64,000 nt of DNA from Flavobacterium sp. HSC-32F16 (GTDB lineage: Bacteria; Bacteroidota; Bacteroidia; Flavobacteriales; Flavobacteriaceae), in contig NZ_JALKAC010000007.1 in the NCBI RefSeq assembly GCF_024171645.1, positions 186,001 through 250,000 of the forward strand, in the 5' to 3' direction. Below the pieces are notes generated by a model, which worked only from the letters and a program-made list of their open reading frames with translations, had not been told where the DNA came from and did no database searches. Both the position numbers and the translations under genes were made by a program. Below are positions 8,695 to 17,493 of the stretch, one piece after another. The stretch's first letter is position 1. Each line of letters opens with the position of its first letter.

Positions 8695-8803
8695 CGGGTA
8701 TTTTTTAAAAGGTTATTAGTTAATGTATTACAAATCTAATAATGTTTTCCTTTTAATGAAATATACATTTAAGACTATTTTAGGGGCATTTTGGACAAGT
8801 TGC

Positions 8804-8838
8804 TTGTTAGTTGTTAGTTGTTAGTTGTTAGTTGTTAG
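8804..8838. repeat. five tandem copies of TTGTTAG
   Basis: Perfect 7-base tandem repeat, five units, in the gap between the DoxX gene and the GNAT gene. Heptamer slippage would not keep a reading frame, and no ORF crosses it. Confidence 0.95.
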
Positions 8839-8857
8839 TATTGAACTTATCTTACTA

Positions 8858-8888
8858 TTTGTCATCCTTCGTTTCTCAGGATGACAAA
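8858..8888. repeat. inverted repeat TTTGTCATCCT / AGGATGACAAA
   Basis: 11-base perfect inverted arms around TCGTTTCTC. The arms resemble the ends of the GTCAT-type intergenic elements at 31.1 kb and 32.6 kb, so this may be a short relic of that family. Confidence 0.75.
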
Positions 8889-8900
8889 AAAACAATAAAA

Positions 8901-8938
8901 ACACCTTTGCCAAAATTTCAAACTTTGACAAAGGTTTA
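8901..8938 (-). terminator. terminator after the GNAT gene
   Basis: ACCTTTG (8903-8909) pairs with CAAAGGT (8929-8935) and the inner bases extend the stem. On the minus strand the hairpin is followed by a T-rich run (GTTTTTATTG). It is 42 bases past the stop of the gene ending at 8980. Confidence 0.65.
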
Positions 8939-8979
8939 CAATAATATTTTGGAATTTGAATTTTAAAAAAAAATGCAAT

Positions 8980-9711
8980 TTAAGGAAGTTGATAATTTGT
9001 AATCAAAAACAAATCCTCAAAACCCAATCTGGTATAAATCCCTTTTCCTAAAGCAGAAGCTTGCAACTGTGCATATTCACAATCCGCATCAATCGCTTCA
9101 TTGATCGCAAATTTCATGATTTCTTCTGCGAAACCTCTTTTGCGCATTTCAGGAATAACGCCGACACCATGAATTCCCATTGTTTTGTCGGTTTGGAAAA
9201 GCGTAAGCGTGCCAATTGGTTTTTCTTCAAAATGAACTAAATAGAATTTTACATTCTCATAATTAGAAACCAATGTTTCTTTACTGATTACATAACTGAA
9301 AGACAACGGATAAATATCAGACCAGGTTTTGGCATCTTCTTCATTTAAAACTCTTCTAAAAGTAAGTTTGTTTTGAAGCGGTAATTTTTTATTTAATTTT
9401 AAAAACATAGCCATCAGCTGAATTCGGATATTAAACCCGTTTTTTTCAAAAATTTCATTTGAATTACTTCCAAAAATATCCCAATACGGAACAACCAAAC
9501 CTCGATTTTGGTTCATAGTTTCCAAAATCTGCGGCAAATTTTCTTCCGTAATATCTTCCCGAAACCATAATCTATTTGGCCAGCCTGAATTTTTGATCTG
9601 ACTGAATTCTAAGAAATCATTTTTGTGATAAGAAAGGAGAGGAGTGGCAACAGTTTTCCAAAGTGTGGTAAGATTGTCAATATTGTTTTTGATGAGGTCT
9701 ATTTTGGTCAT
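8980..9711 (-). CDS. GNAT-family N-acetyltransferase
   Basis: 243 aa. The C-terminal half is a GNAT domain: beta strand PIGTLTLFQTDKTMGIHGVGVIPEMRKRGFAEEIMKFAI carries the acetyl-CoA pyrophosphate loop (R-K-R-G-F-A), and GIYTRLGFEDLFLITNYQLP is the typical C-terminal strand pair. The N-terminal half (residues 1-110) looks like a degenerate second GNAT-like domain, as in two-domain members. Acceptor substrate unknown. It lies divergently from nothing; the next minus gene is the Crp-like regulator 71 bases upstream. Confidence 0.88.
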   Translation of the reverse strand: MTKIDLIKNNIDNLTTLWKTVATPLLSYHKNDFLEFSQIKNSGWPNRLWFREDITEENLPQILETMNQNRGLVVPYWDIFGSNSNEIFEKNGFNIRIQLMAMFLKLNKKLPLQNKLTFRRVLNEEDAKTWSDIYPLSFSYVISKETLVSNYENVKFYLVHFEEKPIGTLTLFQTDKTMGIHGVGVIPEMRKRGFAEEIMKFAINEAIDADCEYAQLQASALGKGIYTRLGFEDLFLITNYQLP

Positions 9712-9782
9712 TGTAATATTGAATTTGAATTATAAAGCAAAGATAAATCTGGTCTTTTAGAAAAACCTTTACATATGTTGAT

Positions 9783-10388
9783 TTACAAATCTTTTTCCAG
9801 ACTTTTTCTGATTCGGCTTAACTGGGTTGGCGTAATTCCTAAATGCGAAGCAATATGCAATAACGGCACACGATCCGCAATACTTGGATGTTTCTCTAAA
9901 AGACTGACATATCTTTCGGTTGCGTTCTGCATGACCAAAGCGACTTCTCTTTGTTCTTTATCAATAATCCAGTTTTTCTCTAAATGAGCAATATAAAAAT
10001 TTTTAAGATCATCATTTTGGTAAATCAGCTCCATATATTTTTTATAGTTGATGTTGATTACAATGGAATCTTCCAAAGCTTCAATCGTAAAATTAGAAGG
10101 AGATTGTAACATCAGTGAAACTTTAGAACCTGCAAAATAATTTTCAAGAAAAAGGTTTTTGTTATAAAAATTTCCCTGCTGGTCTGTTATAAAAGCTCTT
10201 AAAACACCTTTCGCAACGAAATGAAGATTTTTAGCGATTTCTCCATTTTGTAATAAGGTTTCTCCTTTTTTTAGGGTTTGAAATTGGGCTATGTTTTCAA
10301 TCAATTTCCAAGACTGATCAGAAAGTGGATAGTAACTTTCGATAGTTTGTTTTAATTGATTGAGGTATATTTCTTTATTGAAATTCAT
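9783..10388 (-). CDS. Crp/Fnr-family transcriptional regulator
   Basis: Cyclic-nucleotide-binding-fold regulator of the small Bacteroidota Crp type. Residues ~15-110 are the cNMP beta-roll (LKKGETLLQNGEIAKNLHFVAKGVLRAFI, ENYFAGSKVSLML) and the C-terminus is a winged-helix HTH (LLHIASHLGITPTQLSRIRKSL). I chose ATG at 10388: the longer reading (TTG at 10427) would encode MCLSAFVAKPKQS from a dispersed intergenic repeat that recurs elsewhere in the window. With this start the protein is 201 aa. Ligand residues for cAMP are not conserved, so the effector is unknown. Confidence 0.88.
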   Translation of the reverse strand: MNFNKEIYLNQLKQTIESYYPLSDQSWKLIENIAQFQTLKKGETLLQNGEIAKNLHFVAKGVLRAFITDQQGNFYNKNLFLENYFAGSKVSLMLQSPSNFTIEALEDSIVININYKKYMELIYQNDDLKNFYIAHLEKNWIIDKEQREVALVMQNATERYVSLLEKHPSIADRVPLLHIASHLGITPTQLSRIRKSLEKDL

Positions 10389-10399
10389 AGATTGTTTTG

Positions 10400-10552
10400 G
10401 TTTTGCCACGAAGGCGCTAAGGCACAAAGTTTACTGCCGCGAATTTCACGAATTTTCGCGAATTACTTATGAATATTTTAAATAATAGAAATTAGTGAAA
10501 ATTAGTGAAATTCGCGACAAACTTTAAAAAAACTTAGTGCCTTCACGATAAA
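10400..10552. repeat. dispersed inverted-repeat element, GCCACGAAGG family
   Basis: Outer arms GCCACGAAGGCGCTAAGGCA (10404-10423) and, inverted, TTAGTGCCTTCACG (10533 on); inner perfect arms CGCGAATTTCAC (10438-10449) and GTGAAATTCGCG (10505-10516). The whole ~150 bases would fold into one long hairpin. Related sequences occur at 11125-11185, 12655-12686, 52903-52995 and, more distantly, 49795-49905. Confidence 0.8.
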
Positions 10553-10555
10553 TAA

Positions 10556-10592
10556 AAAACCGCCAAAAACTCAGAAGCTTTTAGCGGTTTAA
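10556..10592 (-). terminator. terminator after the lipoprotein gene
   Basis: AAAACCGCCAAAAA / TTTTAGCGGTTT hairpin. On the minus strand it is followed by TTTTTTATTT. It lies about 50 bases after the stop of the gene ending at 10643. Confidence 0.8.
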
Positions 10593-10642
10593 TAAAAAAG
10601 AATATTATACTTTTTCGGTACAATTTTGTATTGTTTTTAAGT

Positions 10643-11092
10643 TTAATCAGCATAATGATAAATACTTCTTTTAACTGTATTATTTATTTTTTCAAGAGTT
10701 ACTTCCGTCAGACCGCCTGGATAATTCATAGAAATTACCACTTTATCTTTGGTGATTTTATAATCAATTGAGATTAATCCGTTTTGATTTACTTCAACAG
10801 ATTTGCTTTCGTTTGGAATAGTGCTTAAAAAATAATTCGATTCTTCGATTTCTTTATTTTTGATGATATTTTGATATACTTCATCAAGATTGGTATCCTG
10901 TATTATACATTCTCTTCCGTCTCCCATTTCGACTTCGATATCCTTACAATCTTCTTTTGGTACTGTCTTTTTTTCTTCTTTTACAGTTGCAATTGCTGCA
11001 GGTTTTTCAATTGGTTTTGATTCTTCATTATTGCTTTGCTTGCAATTTGTAAATAGTAAAGCTAAAAGCGCAATACTTGCAATTTTTTTCAT
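10643..11092 (-). CDS. small lipoprotein, unknown function
   Basis: 149 aa. Signal peptide MKKIASIALLALLFTNC with lipobox FTNC places Cys17 as the lipidated residue. A charged Lys/Glu-rich linker (residues 19-47) is followed by a compact domain with a lone Cys pair (EDCKD, RECII) and a beta-rich end (ISIDYKITKDKVVISMNYPGGLTEVTLEKI). No family recognised. It stands alone between two repeat elements. Confidence 0.8.
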   Translation of the reverse strand: MKKIASIALLALLFTNCKQSNNEESKPIEKPAAIATVKEEKKTVPKEDCKDIEVEMGDGRECIIQDTNLDEVYQNIIKNKEIEESNYFLSTIPNESKSVEVNQNGLISIDYKITKDKVVISMNYPGGLTEVTLEKINNTVKRSIYHYAD

Positions 11093-11121
11093 GTTTTTTG
11101 ATTTATTTAAATGATGGTTTT

Positions 11122-11190
11122 ACTGCAAAGGCACTAAGTCACAAAGTTTTTTGCCACTAATTCCGCGAATTTACACAAATTTTATTGAGC
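11122..11190. repeat. half copy of the GCCACGAAGG-type element
   Basis: AAAGGCACTAAGTCACAAAG followed by GCCACTAATTCCGCGAATTT resembles the left half of the element at 10400-10552 without its inverted partner. It fills most of the gap between two minus-strand genes. Confidence 0.6.
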
Positions 11191-11200
11191 ATTAACTTGC

Positions 11201-12544
11201 TTATTGGTAATAAGTATATTCGATTTTCACTATCCTGTTAGTTTTATCTTTTGTAAAATTATAACTGCTTACCAAGTTGTATTCATTTAAAAAGAAAGTT
11301 CCAAATAATTTGAAATTGTCTTTCTGATCTTCAGATTCTGCATCTGAATAATATTTTTCAAATGTTTTATCATCTTTTTTCTCTAGCTTGGATTTTCTAA
11401 ATTGTAGTACTTTTTCATCTTGATAAGAAGTATATTTATGAATAAAAGGGAAAACATTCTTTTTAGTGCTGCAGTTTTTTGTCCAGAGTACATTATTTAT
11501 GTAAAGTAAATTACAATCGTTTTCTATTTTCTCTTCTGCAAAAGTATTCATATGCGAAGACTTATTATCACTCATTAAAATGTATGATTTTTTTAATAAT
11601 ACACCATTTTCAAGCCAATTAACTTCTGTTTCATTTGCATCACCAAAACTTCCAGAAAATATCATTTTGCCATCATCATAATTTATTGAAGATAATACTC
11701 TGTCATCTGACATAATTTTAATAAGTAAGTCGTCTTTGTAGATATAATTTGTTTTGCGTTCTTCTTTTTTATCATAATTAGTTGTTGTTATAGGTAAACC
11801 ATTTTCGTTGAGTAATATGGTTCTCAAGCGGGTTTCTTTTCCATTCTCAACCAAATATGAATTAATCGTTTTTATCTTAGCATTTGATTGTTTAAATAAA
11901 ATTACATCATCATCTTTCAATTTATTAATTGGAAAAATATACTTACTTAATACCGCCTTCATTACTTCTTTAGATTTTGAAGTAATTTTATTTTTGTTTT
12001 CCAGTATGGCAACTTCTTTTTTGTACTTGATTGCATTAAGATTATAGGATGACTCTTTATTTACTCCAATATTTTTTGATACAAATTCAGTTGCCATTCT
12101 TGTTCCTTCCTGTACTTCTATGTTATCACCTAATTTTCCACTCCAATAAGCAAAAGCTTGATAAGAATCTCCATCACTACTGATATCTAATGTTTTTTTG
12201 TTTTCAAAAATTACATAGCTATATCTGTGAATTTTTATTATTTCTAATTCATCTTTGGCAAAATTTCTTCTTAATTCTGCTTCTTCGGAATTATTATTAC
12301 TGGCATAGTCTACATCACTTTGTCCTGAATATTTGTTTACATCAACTAAAAAAACATATCTTTTGCCTTTGTATATGTGTAAAGTGTCAATTTCTGTAGC
12401 CGCCATTTTTGGCATAGCTTCTTGAATCATTTCAATTTGTGCATTGTCATTTGCTTTGGATTTTGTTTTCTTTTGTTGCTTTTTTTGAGAAAAAGCCTGA
12501 AATGATAAAGTTAAAATGATGATGATGCTTAGTAAATGTTTCAT
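11201..12544 (-). CDS. exported protein of unknown function
   Basis: 447 aa with a clear Sec signal peptide (MKHLLSIIIILTLSFQAFS, cleavage before QKKQQ) and a Lys/Gln-rich start of the mature chain. The rest is beta-rich and charged, with repeated short Lys/Asp/Asn stretches (KDELEIIKIHRYSYVIFENKK, YDKKEERKTNYIYKDDLLIKI) that recall YD-like or MORN-like strand repeats, but no family is recognised. Likely periplasmic or outer-membrane associated. Single gene, long non-coding upstream gap. Confidence 0.75.
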   Translation of the reverse strand: MKHLLSIIIILTLSFQAFSQKKQQKKTKSKANDNAQIEMIQEAMPKMAATEIDTLHIYKGKRYVFLVDVNKYSGQSDVDYASNNNSEEAELRRNFAKDELEIIKIHRYSYVIFENKKTLDISSDGDSYQAFAYWSGKLGDNIEVQEGTRMATEFVSKNIGVNKESSYNLNAIKYKKEVAILENKNKITSKSKEVMKAVLSKYIFPINKLKDDDVILFKQSNAKIKTINSYLVENGKETRLRTILLNENGLPITTTNYDKKEERKTNYIYKDDLLIKIMSDDRVLSSINYDDGKMIFSGSFGDANETEVNWLENGVLLKKSYILMSDNKSSHMNTFAEEKIENDCNLLYINNVLWTKNCSTKKNVFPFIHKYTSYQDEKVLQFRKSKLEKKDDKTFEKYYSDAESEDQKDNFKLFGTFFLNEYNLVSSYNFTKDKTNRIVKIEYTYYQ

Positions 12545-12689
12545 TCTGTATTACTTATATGATTAAGGTGTTTTTATTCTTGCAAATGTAATTATTTATT
12601 TATATAAGTAAAATATTTCTTACGGTTTTTAATTTTATTGAATTCTTTTAAAAAAAACTTAGAACCCTGGCATCTTCGTGGCAAAACTA

Positions 12690-12727
12690 AAAAACGCCAT
12701 GAAACCCAAAGGTCTCACAGCGTTTTC
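12690..12727 (-). terminator. terminator of the TetR-controlled RND operon
   Basis: AAAACGCC / AGCGTTTT outer stem with paired inner bases (ATGA..TCAC region), followed on the minus strand by a T-run. It is 40 bases past the stop of the outer-membrane-channel gene. A fragment of the CTTCGTGGCAAAA-type repeat lies immediately next to it (12668-12686). Confidence 0.75.
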
Positions 12728-12766
12728 ATCTCAAAAAATAAATAATTAACGGGTAATTAGCGGGTA

Positions 12767-14185
12767 TTATTTCCAGCCTCCGCCTAGAGCGCGGTACAAG
12801 TCTGTATTGGCTGTAAGTTGTTGTCTTTTTAAATCTGCTAATTCTAATTCGCTTTGCAATAAATTAGCTTGCGCCGTTAGAACTTCAAGATATTCTGCCA
12901 TACCATTTTTGAATAAAAGGTTGGCATTTTTAATTGCTTGCTGCAATGTTTTTACCTTTTCTTTCAAAAAAGTTTCTTGCTGCTGTAATTTCTCCACTTT
13001 AACTAAAGCGTCAGAAACTTCGCTTACGGCAACCAAAACGGATTGTCTAAAGCTTAAAACCGCTTTTTCTCTTTCCGCGACAGCGATATTATATTGCGTT
13101 CTGACTCTTTTGTTGTTCAAAAGCGGTTGAGTTAAACCTCCCGCAACAGTTCCGAATAATGAAGCCGGAATGTTGAACCAATTGCTGGTTTCAAAAGAGT
13201 TTAAGCCGCCTTGCGCCGTGATTCTTAAAGCTGGATATAAATCTGCTTTTGTGATTCCTACGTTTGCATTTGCTGCTTTAAGAGCCAATTCGGCACTTTT
13301 TACATCTGGTCTTCTGCTTACTAAGGCAGATGGAATTCCGATTGCCGTATTATGATTTACTTCAAGTGCGCTTAACTTAACTGATCTCTCTTTAGAATTC
13401 GGAAAAGAACCCGTTAAAACACTCAAAGCGTTTTCCTGAATCGCAATATTTTGTTCCAATAACGGAATCAATTGCGCTGAGTTCAATTTCTGTGCTTCAG
13501 ATTGTTGAATTGCCAAAGTGGTTACCTGACCAGCATCGTATTTTAATTTGATAATATTGGTTGTACTATCATTTAAACGAAGATTTTGTCTGGCAATATC
13601 CAATTGCGCATCCAGCATCAAAAGATTGTAATATCCTCTCGAAACATTCGCAACAATATTTGTCTGCAATGCTTTTTTTACTTCTTCAGACTGAAGATAT
13701 CCTGCGTAAGCCCCTTTCTTTTGGTTTCTGATCTTTCCCCAAATATCAGCTTCCCAAGAAAGTGAAGCTCCGGCAGAATAATCGTCGATATGTTTCGCAC
13801 CAATTGCCTGATTTAAGTTTAATCCTGTAAAACTATTGTCAGACGGATTGCTTGTACTTGCGTTTACAAATAAATTAACCTGAGGCACATTTCCCCATTT
13901 TGACTGAGTAAAACGGTATTGTGCAATTTCAATGTTTTTTTCAGCAATCTGAAGGTCGTTGTTTCTCGCAACAGCGCTGTCGATCAATTTGATAATATCT
14001 TTTTCAGTAAAGAAGTTTTTCCACTCCACATCGGCAATATTTGTTGTATCACTCGAAACCGATGCATTCCTGAAATTCTCAGGAAATGCATCTTTTGGAG
14101 TTTCAATATCCTTCGAAACTTTACAGGATATTAAGGTCGTGATCAGAATGGCGAAGGTCACGATTTTGGTTATATGATTTTTCAT
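12767..14185 (-). CDS. RND efflux outer-membrane factor, NodT-type lipoprotein
   Basis: Outer-membrane channel of a tripartite pump. I chose ATG at 14185, which gives signal MKNHITKIVTFAILITTLIS and lipidated Cys21; the longer reading would overlap the small gene upstream. Two OEP repeats are visible: the first around SAVARNNDLQIAEKNIEIAQYRF...VNLFVNAS, the second ending in VLTAQANLLQSELELADLKRQQLTANTDLYRALGGGWK, the typical NodT-family end. SRRPDVKSAELALKAANANVGITKADLYPAL is the strongly conserved centre. It is last in the operon, 11 bases after the 37-aa gene. Confidence 0.93.
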   Translation of the reverse strand: MKNHITKIVTFAILITTLISCKVSKDIETPKDAFPENFRNASVSSDTTNIADVEWKNFFTEKDIIKLIDSAVARNNDLQIAEKNIEIAQYRFTQSKWGNVPQVNLFVNASTSNPSDNSFTGLNLNQAIGAKHIDDYSAGASLSWEADIWGKIRNQKKGAYAGYLQSEEVKKALQTNIVANVSRGYYNLLMLDAQLDIARQNLRLNDSTTNIIKLKYDAGQVTTLAIQQSEAQKLNSAQLIPLLEQNIAIQENALSVLTGSFPNSKERSVKLSALEVNHNTAIGIPSALVSRRPDVKSAELALKAANANVGITKADLYPALRITAQGGLNSFETSNWFNIPASLFGTVAGGLTQPLLNNKRVRTQYNIAVAEREKAVLSFRQSVLVAVSEVSDALVKVEKLQQQETFLKEKVKTLQQAIKNANLLFKNGMAEYLEVLTAQANLLQSELELADLKRQQLTANTDLYRALGGGWK

Positions 14186-14196
14186 TCTTTCTTTTA

Positions 14197-14310
14197 TTAA
14201 ATTTCTGTACAAGTATCTTTTCTTGTTTCTAGATCTTTTGAGATTCTGTACGATATATAAGCAATGCCAATTATTATGGCTACTAAAGCTGTGGTTATAT
14301 AGTTTTCCAT
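14197..14310 (-). CDS. 37-aa single-pass membrane protein inside the RND operon
   Basis: ATG at 14308-14310 and TAA at 14197-14199 give 37 residues: MENYITTALVAIIIGIAYIS, then YRISKDLETRKDTCTEI. One hydrophobic helix (residues ~5-20) is followed by a charged tail with one Cys. The ORF sits exactly in the 100-base gap between pump and channel genes, 3 bases after the pump stop and 11 before the channel start, which is operon-like packing. The layout recalls small pump-associated peptides such as AcrZ, but there is no sequence claim of homology. It could also be a chance ORF. Confidence 0.6.
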   Translation of the reverse strand: MENYITTALVAIIIGIAYISYRISKDLETRKDTCTEI

Positions 14311-14313
14311 TGA

Positions 14314-17300
14314 TTATTTTTCTTCTTCGTTATGAATTACGGCAACTGGTTTTCCAGAAACCTTTTCTTGTAAATGCTGGAAGATGATGAATAAAACAGG
14401 AATGATAAACAAACCTAGAATTACTCCTGAAATCATACCTCCGGCGGCACCAATACTAATAGAATGGTTACCTTGAGCTGATGGTCCTTTGGCGCTCATC
14501 ATTGGCACTAAACCAACAATAAAGGCAAGAGACGTCATGATAATTGGTCGCAAACGTAATTTGGCTGCATCGATTGAAGCTTTAACTAATGCCATTCCTG
14601 ATTTTCTTTTTTGTACCGCAAATTCCACAATTAAGATGGCATTTTTGGCGAGCAATCCGATCAGCATGACAAGAGCAACTTGTACGTAAATGTTGTTTTC
14701 GATTCCAGTTAAACCAATAGCAACGAATACTCCAAAAATACCTGCAGGGATCGATAAAATAACCGCTAGAGGAAGGATATAACTCTCATACTGTGCAGCA
14801 AGTAGGAAATAAATGAATATCAAACACAGTAAGAAAATTGTAGCCGATTGCCCTCCGGAAGAAATCTCCTCACGAGTCTGGCCCGAGAATTCAAACCCGT
14901 AACCTGCAGGTAATTGTTGTGCTGCTACTTCTTCAATTGCTTTAATGGCGTCTCCAGAACTAAAGCCAGGTTTCGGAATCGCATTAATAGAAATTGAGTT
15001 AAATAAATTGTATCGTGAAGCGGTTTCAGAACCATAAATACGAGTTAGTTTTACTAAAGTATTTATTGGCACCATTTCGCCCGTTTTGTTTTTTACAAAA
15101 ACTCTGTCAATTGCTGTTGGATCTGCTCGGTCTTGGATATCAGCCTGAACAACAACTCGGTAATATTTACCAAATCGGTTGAAATCTGAAGCCTGTGCGC
15201 TACCAAAATAAGCCTGCATTGTTTGTAAAATGTCTTTTACATTAACACCCAATTGATTTGCTTTTTCGTCATTAACTTCCAATTGCAATTGTGGATAATC
15301 TGCTTTGAAAGAAGTAAAGGCAACTGCAATTTCCGGACGTTTCATTAATTCACCGATAAAGTTTTGAGAGATTCCGCTGAATTTATCCAGTTTTCCGCCC
15401 GTTTTATCTTGCAGAACTAAATCCAAAGCCTCAACGTTACTAAATCCAGGAACAGTTGGGAAACTGAATACGAAGAAGCTTCCGCCAGAAATAGCGCCCA
15501 GTTTACCGCGAACCTGATTCATGATTTCGTCAATGTTTTTTACTTCTCCTCGTTCTTCGTTTGGTTTAAGCAATACGAATACAACCGCAGAAGATGGACT
15601 TGTAGAATTCGTCAATAAGTTGAAACCTGAAATCGCTGTTACGAATCTTGAAGCATCTAAACCTCTTAATGTATTTTCAGCATCGGTCATTACTTTTTGA
15701 GTTCCGTCTAATGATGTTCCAGATGGAGTGTTTACTGCAATCGCAATAAATCCTTGATCTTCTGTTGGAATAAACCCTGCAGGAGTTGTTTTAACCATTA
15801 CAACAGTTGCCACAACAATTAAAGCTAATCCGCCTAAACTCAACCATTTTCTTCTGATTAAGAATTTAAGTCCGCCTACGTAACGATTTGTTAAAGATTC
15901 AAAACTGCTGTTGAAAGCGGTAAAGAATTTCTCTTTAAATCCTTTTTTCACATAAGGCGCATCGTGATCGTGAGCTCCGTGATTATCTTTTAAGAATAAT
16001 GCGGCAAGCGCCGGACTCAATGTTAAAGCATTTACTGCCGAAATTACAATTGCAATTGCCATCGTAAAGGCAAACTGACGATAGAAAACTCCTGTTGAGC
16101 CTTCCATAAAACCAACCGGCAGGAATACAGCAGCCATTACCAGCGTAATCGAGATAATAGCACCCGTTATTTCGTGCATTGCTTCATGGGTTGCGATTTT
16201 TGGAGACAAGCGTTTGTGCTCCATTTTCGCATGCACCGCTTCGACTACCACAATGGCATCATCGACCACAATACCAATCGCCAGAATTAATGCGAAAAGT
16301 GTTAAAAGGTTGATCGAAAATCCGAATAACTGCATGAAGAAGAACGTTCCTAAAATTGCTACAGGTACAGCAATAGCCGGGATTAATGTTGATCTAAAAT
16401 CTTGCAAGAAGATAAATACCACAATAAAAACCAGTATAAAAGCTTCTAATAATGTATGCTCAACTTGTTCAATAGATTGGTCAAGAGATACTTTTGTACT
16501 ATAGAAAATATTGTGTTTGATACCTTTAGGAAAATCTTTAGAAGCCTTTTCCATCATTTTGTTAATGGCAATCTGAATATCATTTGAGTTTGATCCAGCT
16601 AACTGAATAACTCCAATTACAATTCCTTTTTTACCATTTAAACGCGTTAAACTGTTGTAAGAGTAAGCACCCAATTCAACTCTAGCTACATCTTTTAAAT
16701 GAAGAACAGAACCATCAGGATTAGAACGAATGGCAATGTTTTGATAATCTTCTGGTTTAGTAAGTTTTCCTTTGTATTTAATTACATATTCAAAAACTTC
16801 TTTACTTCTTTCCCCAAATTTACCTGGCGCAGCTTCCAAACTTTTATCTTGAATTGCTGCCATAACTTCATTTGGCGTTACTTTATAAGTTGACATTTGT
16901 GTTGGATTCAACCATACACGCATAGAGTAATCTTTTACACCACCAAAAATACTGGCAGAACCTACACCCGGAATACGTTTTAGTTCCGGAATAATATTAA
17001 TCTGCGCATAGTTGGCAACAAAAGTTTGATCGTATTTCGTTTCATCCTCTGTGTACATACCAATTGCCATGATGAAACTATTTTGTTGTTTCGCCGTAAC
17101 AATACCTTGCTGTACAACCTCGGCAGGCAATTGACTGGTTGCCTGAGCAACACGATTTTGCACGTTTACCGCTGCTTGATCGGCATCTGTTCCTAATTTA
17201 AAGAAAACAGTAATCGCCAAAGTACCGTCGTTACTTGCTGTAGAACTCATATAAGTCATGTTTTCTACACCATTTATAGATTCTTCGATAGAAGGTGCCA

Positions 17301-17481
17301 CAGAACGTAAAACCGTTTCTGCGTTGGCTCCCGGATATACCGCCGTTACCAAAACCGATGGAGGCGCAATATCAGGAAACTGTTGTAAAGGCAGTTTAGT
17401 TAAACCCAATACTCCCAGAATTACCAATAAAATGGAAATTACGGTTGCCAGTACAGGTCTTTGTATAAATATTTTGAACAT
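14314..17481 (-). CDS. RND multidrug efflux pump, HAE1 (AcrB) type
   Basis: Inner-membrane proton-driven drug pump, 1055 aa, 12 predicted helices and two large periplasmic loops. The proton-relay aspartates are D407 and D408 in AIGIVVDDAIVVVE, at the AcrB positions, and the TM10 lysine is in GLLAKNAILIVEF. The N-terminus MFKIFIQRPVLATVISI and IPTEDQGFIAIAVNTPSG are also AcrB-like. It lies 12 bases after the adaptor gene and is followed at once by the 37-aa membrane gene and the outer-membrane channel. It is expected to be repressed by the TetR protein encoded upstream. Confidence 0.96.
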   Translation of the reverse strand: MFKIFIQRPVLATVISILLVILGVLGLTKLPLQQFPDIAPPSVLVTAVYPGANAETVLRSVAPSIEESINGVENMTYMSSTASNDGTLAITVFFKLGTDADQAAVNVQNRVAQATSQLPAEVVQQGIVTAKQQNSFIMAIGMYTEDETKYDQTFVANYAQINIIPELKRIPGVGSASIFGGVKDYSMRVWLNPTQMSTYKVTPNEVMAAIQDKSLEAAPGKFGERSKEVFEYVIKYKGKLTKPEDYQNIAIRSNPDGSVLHLKDVARVELGAYSYNSLTRLNGKKGIVIGVIQLAGSNSNDIQIAINKMMEKASKDFPKGIKHNIFYSTKVSLDQSIEQVEHTLLEAFILVFIVVFIFLQDFRSTLIPAIAVPVAILGTFFFMQLFGFSINLLTLFALILAIGIVVDDAIVVVEAVHAKMEHKRLSPKIATHEAMHEITGAIISITLVMAAVFLPVGFMEGSTGVFYRQFAFTMAIAIVISAVNALTLSPALAALFLKDNHGAHDHDAPYVKKGFKEKFFTAFNSSFESLTNRYVGGLKFLIRRKWLSLGGLALIVVATVVMVKTTPAGFIPTEDQGFIAIAVNTPSGTSLDGTQKVMTDAENTLRGLDASRFVTAISGFNLLTNSTSPSSAVVFVLLKPNEERGEVKNIDEIMNQVRGKLGAISGGSFFVFSFPTVPGFSNVEALDLVLQDKTGGKLDKFSGISQNFIGELMKRPEIAVAFTSFKADYPQLQLEVNDEKANQLGVNVKDILQTMQAYFGSAQASDFNRFGKYYRVVVQADIQDRADPTAIDRVFVKNKTGEMVPINTLVKLTRIYGSETASRYNLFNSISINAIPKPGFSSGDAIKAIEEVAAQQLPAGYGFEFSGQTREEISSGGQSATIFLLCLIFIYFLLAAQYESYILPLAVILSIPAGIFGVFVAIGLTGIENNIYVQVALVMLIGLLAKNAILIVEFAVQKRKSGMALVKASIDAAKLRLRPIIMTSLAFIVGLVPMMSAKGPSAQGNHSISIGAAGGMISGVILGLFIIPVLFIIFQHLQEKVSGKPVAVIHNEEEK

Positions 17482-17493
17482 TATTTCTTCTGA

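Noticed and set aside
8860-8890. Inverted repeat as terminator of the DoxX gene
   Set aside because: It lies upstream of that minus-strand gene, not downstream, and has no T-run on the right side.
10389-10427. N-terminal extension of the Crp-like protein from a TTG codon
   Set aside because: The extra 13 codons lie in a dispersed repeat and precede a good ATG that matches the family start.
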